A DNA stretch of 6,153 nucleotides from assembly GCA_001872985.1 (NCBI GenBank), contig MNYA01000285.1, positions 1 to 6,153 on the forward strand, in the 5' to 3' direction. The notes below the pieces were generated by a model, which was not told the origin of the DNA, did not search any database, and was given only the letters and a program-made list of their open reading frames with translations. Made by a program: the position numbers and the translations under genes. Within the stretch, counting starts at the first letter, position 1, and every line of letters starts with the position of its first letter. Origin of the DNA: a bacterium CG2_30_54_10. Its GTDB lineage: Bacteria > Muiribacteriota > Ozemobacteria > Ozemobacterales > Ozemobacteraceae. Below are positions 1 to 5,742 of this stretch, piece after piece.

Positions 1-102
1 AAGATCGAAAAATGGAAGGAGGTTGTTGGAGGGATCTTTCTCATGCGTGAGCATCATCAGGCCATTCGCGGAAACCACTTGCACTCGTGCGTAATCAAAC
101 AT
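1..102 (-). CDS. Hypothetical protein, partial (runs off the left edge)
   Basis: An open minus-strand frame begins with ATG at 102-100 and stays open for 34 codons to the window edge. The visible N-terminus begins MFDYARVQVVSANGLMMLTH and I recognise no family. A purine-rich GAGG motif lies just upstream of the ATG and is a plausible ribosome binding site. The start lies three bases after the stop of a short upstream reading frame (106-213), which would allow translational coupling. It lies on the cassette side of the integrase, downstream of the attC-like site at 217-311, so it is probably carried by the second integron cassette. The function cannot be read from 34 residues. Confidence 0.5.
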   Translation of the reverse strand, partial: MFDYARVQVVSANGLMMLTHEKDPSNNLLPFFDL

Positions 103-205
103 TCTCTACCTCAGCGGACAAAACTCTGCGTGAGCCGGAAAAATGTGCTGCGTGCGCATCTTCATCAGTTCGCGAAAGTGCTCTTCTCTCTTTTCCCGCG
201 TGAGC
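45..205. repeat. Three direct copies of GCGTGAGC
   Basis: The octamer GCGTGAGC occurs at 45-52, 128-135 and 198-205 in the same orientation. The start-to-start distances are 83 and 70 bases, neither a multiple of three, so the copies are not a repeated peptide in one frame. Flanking bases differ from copy to copy. Three copies of one octamer within 160 bases is more than expected by chance, but no function is evident. Confidence 0.35.
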
Positions 206-213
206 GCCGAAAC
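106..213 (-). other. Short open frame at the start of the second cassette, no clear start codon
   Basis: After an in-frame stop upstream, this minus-strand frame reads VSALTREKREEHFRELMKMR and continues to a TAG at 108-106. There is no ATG, GTG or TTG before two internal ATGs (codons 17 and 19), so it is either a roughly 19-residue leader peptide or the tail of a gene whose start was lost at the cassette junction. Its charged, helix-like composition looks more coding than the other two frames. The stop is followed three bases later by the ATG of the next gene. It could equally be chance. Confidence 0.22.
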
Positions 214-216
214 CGG

Positions 217-311
217 CTCTAACGCTTATTAGACTGAAAGTATCAAATACTAGAGATATGGGGAATCGACAGTAAGGATCTAATAGTTGATACATGTTTC
301 TGCTGTTAGAT
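217..311 (-). other. attC: attC-like integron recombination site (95 bp)
   Basis: Read on the minus strand, the site opens with ATCTAAC (matches the RYYYAAC core, 311-305) and closes with GTTAGAG (GTTRRRY except for the last base, 223-217), preceded by AAGC as in many attC ends. The ends pair over six bases. Inside, a 15-base arm starting GTATCAA pairs with one ending TTGATAC: 13 Watson-Crick pairs, one G-U and one mismatch. A short CAGAAA/TTTCAG pairing lies between the arms and the ends. The length is within the usual attC range, and the site starts three bases after the stop of the 120-codon minus-strand gene, the normal place for attC. Atypical points are the asymmetric spacers (11 and 16 bases) and the last core base. 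A plain terminator is less likely because no T-tract follows the stem. Confidence 0.65.
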
Positions 312-314
312 ATT

Positions 315-677
315 TCATGGGTTTTCAGAGGAGATTTCCCGGTCGGAGACGATACGGTCGCGGAGGCCGAGTTTGTTAACCTGATTCCTGGGGAGACGCC
401 ACAGTTTCAGCGCGGGGTCCCAGAAACCGCCAGCCGATTTTACCTGTTGCCTTTGTTCTTTTTCCCAACCATGGATCTGAACCCAGACGGGTTGATTGGA
501 AACAGGGGAAGTCCACGGGCCGCTGTCCTCGACCAGCTCGACGGTTGTCAGGCGGCGGGCTTTCTCTTCATCATAGCGGTACCTGACACACAGGAGCCGC
601 ACGCCATATTTCTTGACCAAACGTTTGGTGCCCCTCTGGCCGGGGTGCAAGGTCGCACGCACGCGTTTTCCTTCCAT
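315..677 (-). CDS. Conserved hypothetical protein, probable integron cassette gene
   Basis: This encodes a basic 120-residue protein. ATG at 677-675 is preceded by a strong GAGGAG ribosome binding site (+ strand 681-686). The N-terminal half carries HPGQRGTKRLVKKYG and then CVRYRYDEEK, a pattern I recognise from a widely scattered family of small uncharacterised proteins in Desulfobacterota and related genomes. The C-terminal half has VKSAGGFWDPALKLWRLP (residues 79-96), resembling the 'AK..GA.WD...K.W..P' theme of DUF5710-type proteins. No signal peptide or membrane segment is seen. The function is unknown. The gene lies between the divergent integrase gene and an attC-like site, and its stop is three bases from that site, which is how a first-cassette gene is arranged. 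The overlapping plus-strand frame (294-707) is a shadow. The reading frame is well supported; cassette status is an inference. Confidence 0.82.
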   Translation of the reverse strand: MEGKRVRATLHPGQRGTKRLVKKYGVRLLCVRYRYDEEKARRLTTVELVEDSGPWTSPVSNQPVWVQIHGWEKEQRQQVKSAGGFWDPALKLWRLPRNQVNKLGLRDRIVSDREISSENP

Positions 678-703
678 CGGCTCCTCTTTTATTCAGATTC
701 TGG

Positions 704-732
704 TTGAAGATGCCTAGCGAAAGCGGTATCCT
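704..732 (+). promoter_or_regulatory. Possible sigma70-type promoter of the integrase gene
   Basis: TTGAAG (704-709) and TATCCT (727-732) each match the -35 and -10 consensus at four of six positions and are separated by 17 bases. Transcription would start about 738-740, at the integrase ATG (739), giving a leaderless message or use of the internal ATG at 772. No Shine-Dalgarno sequence precedes either ATG. The 61-base gap (678-738) also contains the ribosome binding site of the divergent gene. It is the expected place for attI, but no GTTRRRY core is present there on the minus strand. Confidence 0.3.
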
Positions 733-738
733 TTCTTC

Positions 739-1722
739 ATGCTACCAAAGACCACCAACCTTGGCAAGCCGATGCTTTTTGAGAAAGTGCGGGAAGCCCT
801 GCGCCTGCTGCACTACAGCTATCGCACCGAGGAAACCTACCTCGGCTGGATCCGCCGCTTCGTAAAGTTCAATCTTCCGAAGCTTCCGCGGGAGATCGGG
901 ACCGAAGAGATCCGCGCCTTCCTGAGTTCGCTGGCAACCCAAGGAAATGTCGCAGCTTCCACCCAGAATCAGGCACTGGCCGCCATCCTTTTTCTTTATG
1001 AGAGGGTTCTGGGCATTCAACTCCCCTTCATCGAGGACATTACCCGAGCCAAAAGGCCCCTAAAACTTCCTGTGGTTTTTTCCCGGAGGGAAGTGAAGGC
1101 GGTCCTCGGCCAGATGCAGGGAGTGACCCGCACGATGGCCCACCTGCTCTACGGAACCGGCCTCCGGCTCATGGAGTGTCTCCGTCTCCGCATTCAGGAC
1201 ATCGATTTCGACAGGACTCAAATCATCGTGCGCGAAGGAAAAGGGCAAAAGGATCGCACCACCATGCTTCCGGGATCCCTTGTGGAGGATCTGGGAAAAC
1301 AAATTGAGGTGGCCCTGTCCCTCAATAAAACCGACCGGGCACTGGGGTTCGGAATGGTCTACCTTCCAGGCGCGCTGGAGAAAAAATACCCCAATGCTCC
1401 CACCGAGCCGGGTTGGCAGTTCCTCTTTCCCTCACCTCGTCGATCGATCGATCCCCGGTCGGGTCGCGAGCAAAGGCACCACATCGACCCTGGGACCCTC
1501 CAAGGGGCGGTCAAAAAGGCCATCGCCCAGGCCGGAATCCGGAAATCCGCCAGTTGCCACACCTTCCGCCATAGCTTTGCGACCCACCTCCTCGAGGACG
1601 GATACGACATTCGGACCATCCAGGAACTTCTTGGCCACGCTAACGTCGAAACCACCATGATCTACACCCATGTCCTGAAAAAGGGCGGCAGTGGAGTGCG
1701 CAGCCCCCTCGATGGATTATGA
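739..1722 (+). CDS. intI: Integron integrase (IntI, tyrosine recombinase)
   Basis: This 327-residue site-specific recombinase should catalyse attI x attC and attC x attC exchange of gene cassettes. The N-terminal SAM-like DNA-binding domain (about 12-100) contains [19 protein letters not shown], typical of IntI. The catalytic domain has Arg143 (GTGLRLME), Lys171 in GKGQKDR, His274 and Arg277 in [12 protein letters not shown], His300 in LLGH and the nucleophile Tyr309 in MIYTHV. The insert specific to IntI, absent from XerC/XerD, is present at about 203-250 ([30 protein letters not shown]). The C-terminus [12 protein letters not shown] is also characteristic. Length and motifs are complete, so the enzyme is probably active. 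ATG at 739 gives the longest product; ATG at 772 (residue 12) would still keep the whole conserved region. The gene points away from the minus-strand cassette side, the usual integron layout. Confidence 0.95.
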   Translation: MLPKTTNLGKPMLFEKVREALRLLHYSYRTEETYLGWIRRFVKFNLPKLPREIGTEEIRAFLSSLATQGNVAASTQNQALAAILFLYERVLGIQLPFIEDITRAKRPLKLPVVFSRREVKAVLGQMQGVTRTMAHLLYGTGLRLMECLRLRIQDIDFDRTQIIVREGKGQKDRTTMLPGSLVEDLGKQIEVALSLNKTDRALGFGMVYLPGALEKKYPNAPTEPGWQFLFPSPRRSIDPRSGREQRHHIDPGTLQGAVKKAIAQAGIRKSASCHTFRHSFATHLLEDGYDIRTIQELLGHANVETTMIYTHVLKKGGSGVRSPLDGL

Positions 1723-1725
1723 GCT

Positions 1726-1800
1726 ATGAGCGAGGCCCCTCTTCCGTCGAAGAAAGTCGTTTCCTCCGACCGCGTGAATCAGAAAAGCCAGAAGCATTAA
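1726..1800 (+). other. Short open frame just after intI (24 codons)
   Basis: ATG lies three bases after the integrase stop and the frame ends at TAA 1798-1800. The peptide begins MSEAPLPSKKVVSSDRVNQK and matches nothing I recognise. There is no separate ribosome binding site, so translation would depend on coupling to intI. It is the only content of note between intI and the next gene apart from the hairpin at 1841-1856. It is quite likely not a real gene. Confidence 0.15.
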
Positions 1801-1840
1801 CATTAACGGAAAGCCCGATTTGAAAAGTCACTCTTCGCCA

Positions 1841-1856
1841 CTCCTTTGAAAAGGAG
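1841..1856 (+). promoter_or_regulatory. Hairpin that includes the Shine-Dalgarno of the 189-codon gene
   Basis: CTCCTT (1841-1846) and AAGGAG (1851-1856) form a perfect six-base-pair stem around a TGAA loop. AAGGAG is the ribosome binding site for the ATG at 1863, six bases downstream. In the transcript the hairpin could hide this site and limit translation until it melts or is displaced. The stem is short, so the effect may be modest. A regulatory role is inferred. Confidence 0.4.
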
Positions 1857-1862
1857 CACAAA

Positions 1863-2432
1863 ATGGAAACCCGGGATTTCCTCATGGCGATTCAGAAGGA
1901 ACTGAGCGGCCAGATCGTCGATGAAGCCGAAGTAATGCTTTCGGCAGCGTGCAGGCCCAACAATGGGATGGATGAAACGCTTGCCTCGGAGCCTCACATC
2001 AACATCACCCATCGTGGATTGGTGACCAAAATTGATTTCATCATCCGGCAGGATTTGAAGTTTCGGGTTTACGCGCCCCGGCCACTGACTTCTCAGAGTG
2101 GCCATGCCTTTCTCGATCTTCGCCCTTCCAGCATCGTCGACCGCCTTCTCGGCAGGCTGGGGATTTTGTGGGCAGCCCGAACGGGTGATCCAGAGCTCGA
2201 CGAGACTTATTTCCTCACCAACCTGTCGCAGGAAATGGCTGACCAGATCTTTTCTCCAGGCGTCCGGGAGGGTCTGCGCCGATTGAACCCGTTTGCCGAG
2301 TTTTCTTTGAATGACCAGGGATATTCTTTGCTTAAGGGGGTCGACATTGACGGTGGTTACCGGCCCGCCACGGCCATCCGGGGCTTTTACCTGTTCATTG
2401 ACCCGGTTGGTTTGATCCGACCGCGGGAGTGA
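1863..2432 (+). CDS. Hypothetical protein (189 residues) upstream of the nuclease-ATPase fusion
   Basis: I do not recognise a named family. The start is well supported by AAGGAG six bases before the ATG. The N-terminus (METRDFLMAIQKEL) looks helical. The middle alternates strand-like segments (LVTKIDFIIRQDLKFRVYAP). Residues about 104-150 contain WAARTGDPELDETYFLTN and then FSPGVREGLRRL, a 'TGDP.lD..F' pattern seen in several uncharacterised bacterial proteins. No transmembrane helix, signal peptide or catalytic motif is evident, so it is probably cytoplasmic. It lies 72 bases before the start of the nuclease-ATPase gene in the same orientation, so the two may share a transcript and a function. 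The long minus-strand frame over the same bases (1803-2477) has no comparable support and is treated as a shadow. Confidence 0.75.
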   Translation: METRDFLMAIQKELSGQIVDEAEVMLSAACRPNNGMDETLASEPHINITHRGLVTKIDFIIRQDLKFRVYAPRPLTSQSGHAFLDLRPSSIVDRLLGRLGILWAARTGDPELDETYFLTNLSQEMADQIFSPGVREGLRRLNPFAEFSLNDQGYSLLKGVDIDGGYRPATAIRGFYLFIDPVGLIRPRE

Positions 2433-2459
2433 AGCCCTTTTAGGGGGGAAAGCAAACTC

Positions 2460-2487
2460 TTTGATTGTCTGGTTCACATGGTAGAAT
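2460..2487 (+). promoter_or_regulatory. Possible extended -10 promoter before the nuclease-ATPase gene
   Basis: TGGTAGAAT (2479-2487) resembles an extended -10 box, and TTTGAT or TTGATT (from 2460/2461) lies 15-16 bases upstream as a weak -35. Transcription would begin about 2494, almost at the GGAG ribosome binding site (2494-2497). That is very short for a leader and weakens the call. If real, the downstream gene could be expressed independently of the 189-codon gene. Confidence 0.25.
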
Positions 2488-2504
2488 GCCCCCGGAGAAA
2501 TCAG

Positions 2505-3905
2505 ATGACGAAAAAGCGCGAAGACAAAAAAAGCCAGGGATCAGCGGAAGCCGGTTGGTCTCCTCTGGCGGCACTCCAGGGCCTGATCGAGCCCTTAACC
2601 GAACGATTGCGGAACCGCAAAAGGAAACGGAACGCCCGGGGCGAGCTCAGTTCCGGCGCTTCAGGAGAGCCGCTCCCGTCGAAACCATCGCAGACCAAAA
2701 GCGAGCTAGCCGAGGCGACCGAACCTGCCGAGCCAGCCACGTCCCCCGAAATTTCCGGATCCGACCTCGCCATCGAGTTTCACGACAAGATGGTGGGAAA
2801 CGTCATGGCCAAGTTCCTCGAGGAAGGCTGGGAACCAGCCCTTCCCGAAGATGGGGCGTTCGGATACGATTTCGAGCTGACCCGTGGAAAAGAAAAGGTT
2901 GCGGTCCAGGTCAGAAGCCAGAAAGCACGGGTCTACCTTCCCCAATTGAGACGGTTCGAGGATTTTCTGGATTCCAGCGAAGCCCGGCGCTTTGCCCGAG
3001 GGTTCCTCATTTCCAACAGCGGCTTTGCCGGGACGGTGTTTGCATACATGGATTCAGAGGGCATCGGCAACATTTCCCTTGGAACCCTCGAAAACGGCAC
3101 CGTGCGCTGGTTTCCCGAAGAAGACCCGACGGCCGGTTCATCTCCGCGAGAGAAACGGTACATCGGCGTTTTCACCTGCAAGGGCGGGGTCGGGAAGACC
3201 ACTATCAGCGCTCATCTGGCCGGCGCATTTGCCCTGTGCGGATATCATGTCGTCCTGGTCGACCTGGATCGTCAGGGGAATCTGCGAAAACTCATGGGCG
3301 AGGGCATCTATCTGCCGCATCCGCGCAAGAAGGCGGGAACCACCATCACTGTTCTGGATCAACACGAATGGGACGAAAACCGGGACCCGGAAACGGGAAT
3401 CGTCATTTGCGACTGCAACCCCGAATTCTCCCAGAATCCCGTGGAGCTGATGAGCCGCTTCGACTACTGCCTGATCCCGACGACCCTCAACCCGCTCGGA
3501 ATCAACAAGAACGGATTCATCATCCGGAAAACCTTTCAGGAGATCCGCAATCTCAACCGGAAGACGGAAATGTTCGTCGTGATCAACAATTTCGATCCCG
3601 CCGAAAAGAAGCGAAACCAGGTGTTGAACGATCTATTGAAAAATGAATTCAAAGGTCTTTCCATGGCGGATCCACTGTGCCACTATATCGATCCTGATGA
3701 TGTGTCGATCCGGTTCAGTAAGCAACTTTTGTATTGGGGCTACGAAACCGTCATCGAGGATGCCGAACCGCAGTTGTCCTTCCGGGCATTCGGCGGACGA
3801 TCCCTTCCCCGAAGCGATTTTCTGGCGTTGGCCGAATACCTTCAAAATCATTCCGATCTCGATAAAATCAAGAAGGCCCTCGCAAAAACACCGGTGAAAA
3901 AATAG
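2505..3905 (+). CDS. Fusion protein: Mrr-like restriction-endonuclease-fold domain plus ParA/MinD-type ATPase
   Basis: The chosen ATG (2505) has GGAG seven bases upstream and gives 466 residues; an ATG at 2478 would add nine residues but lacks such a site. Residues 1-80 are a basic, then Pro/Glu/Ala-rich, low-complexity region. Residues about 87-205 resemble Mrr-type restriction endonucleases: FHDKMVGNVMAKFLEEGW, then GYDFELTRG with Asp122, VAVQVR (Gln135, Arg137) and RGFLISNSGFAGTVFAYM. Mrr proteins normally have QxK, so Arg137 replaces the catalytic lysine and cleavage may be lost. Residues about 218-466 are ParA-like: deviant Walker A CKGGVGKTT (Lys226 and Lys231), VVLVDLDRQGN (Asp253, Asp255) and VICDCNPEF (Asp303). 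ParA ATPases dimerise on ATP and bind DNA or partners; here the first domain may target DNA. No ParB gene is visible nearby. The role is unknown; defence or DNA maintenance is plausible. Confidence 0.88.
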   Translation: MTKKREDKKSQGSAEAGWSPLAALQGLIEPLTERLRNRKRKRNARGELSSGASGEPLPSKPSQTKSELAEATEPAEPATSPEISGSDLAIEFHDKMVGNVMAKFLEEGWEPALPEDGAFGYDFELTRGKEKVAVQVRSQKARVYLPQLRRFEDFLDSSEARRFARGFLISNSGFAGTVFAYMDSEGIGNISLGTLENGTVRWFPEEDPTAGSSPREKRYIGVFTCKGGVGKTTISAHLAGAFALCGYHVVLVDLDRQGNLRKLMGEGIYLPHPRKKAGTTITVLDQHEWDENRDPETGIVICDCNPEFSQNPVELMSRFDYCLIPTTLNPLGINKNGFIIRKTFQEIRNLNRKTEMFVVINNFDPAEKKRNQVLNDLLKNEFKGLSMADPLCHYIDPDDVSIRFSKQLLYWGYETVIEDAEPQLSFRAFGGRSLPRSDFLALAEYLQNHSDLDKIKKALAKTPVKK

Positions 3906-3937
3906 AAACCGGCTGCTGGAGCAAGAAAAAAAATCGA

Positions 3938-4227
3938 GACTGTAGCAAGTTGACAGACAGACCCTTTTTTAAAGACTGTCAACGCCGCGATGGCGGACCA
4001 GAGCGAAGCTAGACCCTAGCCGAAAAGGTACTTTTTCGGCAGGTTGGGCATGTTGGCACCACGCATGACCGCGTTCACCAATCATTTGCCATTGGGAGGC
4101 GAGTTGAGCGCCGAGGCTTTTCGGCGAGGGTCAAGCTATGAAAGCCTTTTCTTCCCGGGAGATTGCTTCGTCGCTCCGCTCCTCGAAATGACATTACGAT
4201 AAATCCGTTTGCCAACTTGCTACAGTC
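3938..4227. mobile_element. 290-bp non-coding element with 15-bp terminal inverted repeats (MITE-like)
   Basis: GACTGTAGCAAGTTG (3938-3952) and its exact reverse complement (4213-4227) bound a stretch with no substantial gene. It fills most of the gene-free interval 3906-4292. Inside are a second inverted pair, GTTGACAG/CTGTCAAC (3949-3956 and 3976-3983), the hairpin at 4019-4040 and the segment GATTGCTTCGTCGCTCCGCT (about 4161-4180), a phrase I associate with dispersed intergenic repeats in many bacterial genomes. A 20-codon minus-strand frame (4078-4016, ending MPNLPKKYLFG) is probably incidental or a remnant. No clear target-site duplication is seen, so it may be an old or partly decayed insertion or a dispersed repeat of another kind. 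The remainder, 4228-4292, shows nothing further. Confidence 0.6.
4019..4040. repeat. Perfect 8-bp hairpin inside the 290-bp element
   Basis: GCCGAAAA (4019-4026) and TTTTCGGC (4033-4040) pair perfectly around a six-base loop. The T-run is part of the stem rather than a tail, so it is not a typical intrinsic terminator, although it could still slow transcription on either strand. It lies between the convergent nuclease-ATPase and cyclase genes. Confidence 0.45.
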
Positions 4228-4292
4228 AAAAAATTCCCTATTTCTGTAGTTCTACCGTTGTGGTATCCGCTTGACAACACTAACCGGCGAAG

Positions 4293-5723
4293 CTATTTTG
4301 TCATCAGGATGAAACTGCCATCCCAGCCTTCCGGGGGAGGGTCAGTCCGGAAGGCGGCACAGCGCTCGATATAGGTTTGCGAAGGGCCGTCATTGGGAAG
4401 GCGCTCCAGGATCGCCTGAAATGCGGTTTCCGCGCGGTCCCAGTCACGTGACAGGTAACACTCCATTCCTCGGTTGTACAAGAGGATAACTTCATCCCAG
4501 AGTGCGTCATCCTCGCCCTTCACGCCGATCAATTCAAAGACCTTGATGGGTTTGATCTTTCCCTTGACCGCAAGGAAGTCGAGAAAACGGGTGCAGATTC
4601 CGGTGCCTGCCAACCGTTCGTTGGTCGCTTCCGAAACCATCATCGAGGTATGATAGGCTTTGTTTGCTCCTTCCATGCGGGAGGCCAGGTTGACCCCGTC
4701 GCCGAGACAGGTGAAGTTCATTTGCACCATTGAACCGAAGAGCCCGACCATGCAGTAGGCGGTATTGATGCCGGCACGCATCGAGACTTCGGGAAGTCCT
4801 TTGGTGGCCCAGATCTTTCGCAACTCGGCCAGCCGCTTCTGCATGGCGATGGCACAACGTGCGGCCAGCAGTGCATGATTGGGCTGGGGAGTGGGGTAGT
4901 TCCAAAAGCTCATTACGGCGTCCCCGATGTATTTGTCGAGAGTGCCGTCGAACCGGAAGAGGGTGCTGGTCATTTCCCACAGATACTCGGTCATCAGCTC
5001 TCCCAGCTGTTCGGCGGTCAGCATTTCGGAGATCGTGGTGAAGCCGGCAAGGTCGGTGAACATCACCGTGATCTCTTTCTTTTCCCCGCCCCGCTTCACC
5101 GCATCAGGGTTTCGAACTATCTCTTCAACCATCTTTCCGGAAACGAACCGGCTGAATGATGAACGAACCTGGCGTTCCCGCATCCGCGACTCGAGGTAGG
5201 CGTGAAAACCACGGCCCACCCCAAACGAACCGAATGCCAGAATTGGAAGGCCGACGGGCAGCAACAGACCCTGCCGGAACAAGAGAAGGGATGCTCCACA
5301 CCAAAGGCCCGACAGGAAAAACGAGGCCAGCCCCCCCGCCACCGCGCCGCTTCGGGAAAAGATACTTTCTACCAGGAGCAGGAAAGGCAGCAGTACCAGG
5401 CCGGTCAACAACGGCCAAGCAATTGGCGCGGCATCGGGATGCAGAAAAAGCGGTCGCAGGAAATCGCGGCGGGAGAGGGCGGAGAACATCTGTGCGTGCA
5501 GGTTAACACCGGCCATCTTCTTGAAATCACGGTCGAGAAAGTTGACCAGCGTCACATGGAAATCCTGGTCTTCAGCCAGGTGTGATCCAAGGAGGACGGC
5601 CCTCCCGCCGAAAAGAACCCCGGCCCGGGTGAAGGTGTGCCGCGGCGGTGCCTCTTCCCGTCTGGAGACACAGAGCTTGTGATCAGGGTGCGTGCGGCGA
5701 GGGGAGCTGCCTTCGACGAACCT
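4293..5723 (-). pseudogene. CHASE2-type class III adenylate cyclase, 5'-truncated
   Basis: The enzyme makes cyclic AMP from ATP, with an extracytoplasmic CHASE2 sensor upstream of membrane helices. The frame is open from 5723 to the TAG at 4295-4293, but the only standard start is GTG at 5555 (420 residues), preceded by a weak AGGA. Codons before this GTG still read like the CHASE2 end (AGVLFGGRAVLLGS), followed by VNFLDRDFKKMAGVNLHAQ, so most of CHASE2 is missing. In GTG numbering, membrane segments lie at about 44-64, 73-95 and 97-116. The cyclase domain (about 158-340) has metal Asp168 and Asp212, adenine-selecting Lys208 and Thr282, and Asn289 and Arg293. The tail (about 355-402) resembles one TPR-like repeat. 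The catalytic part looks intact and could still be active if expressed; loss of the sensor argues for a remnant. The break abuts the IS91 transposase fragment. Confidence 0.85.
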
Positions 5724-5742
5724 TCATCCCAGAAGATCCGCC

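Noticed and set aside
95..295. A 66-codon minus-strand frame near the left edge
   Set aside because: It starts inside the attC-like palindrome and ends inside the start of the next gene, so it is unlikely to be a real gene.
217..311. The palindrome as an ordinary transcription terminator
   Set aside because: There is no T-tract after the stem on either strand, and the ends match integron core boxes, which fits attC better.
294..707. A 137-codon plus-strand frame opposite the small cassette gene
   Set aside because: It runs through the attC-like site and lies antisense to a gene with a good ribosome binding site and a recognisable family pattern.
1803..2477. A 224-codon minus-strand frame opposite the 189-codon gene
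   Set aside because: I see no ribosome binding site or domain pattern. The plus-strand frame has a strong Shine-Dalgarno and a coherent strand/helix pattern.
2465..3646. A 393-codon plus-strand frame overlapping the nuclease-ATPase gene
   Set aside because: Its product is extremely rich in Arg, Pro, Gly and Ser with no recognisable domain, while the other frame carries clear Mrr and ParA motifs. It is a long shadow frame.
2505..3905. A plasmid or chromosome ParA partition gene
   Set aside because: There is no ParB gene or visible parS-like repeats beside it, and the N-terminal nuclease-fold domain is not a feature of standard ParA.
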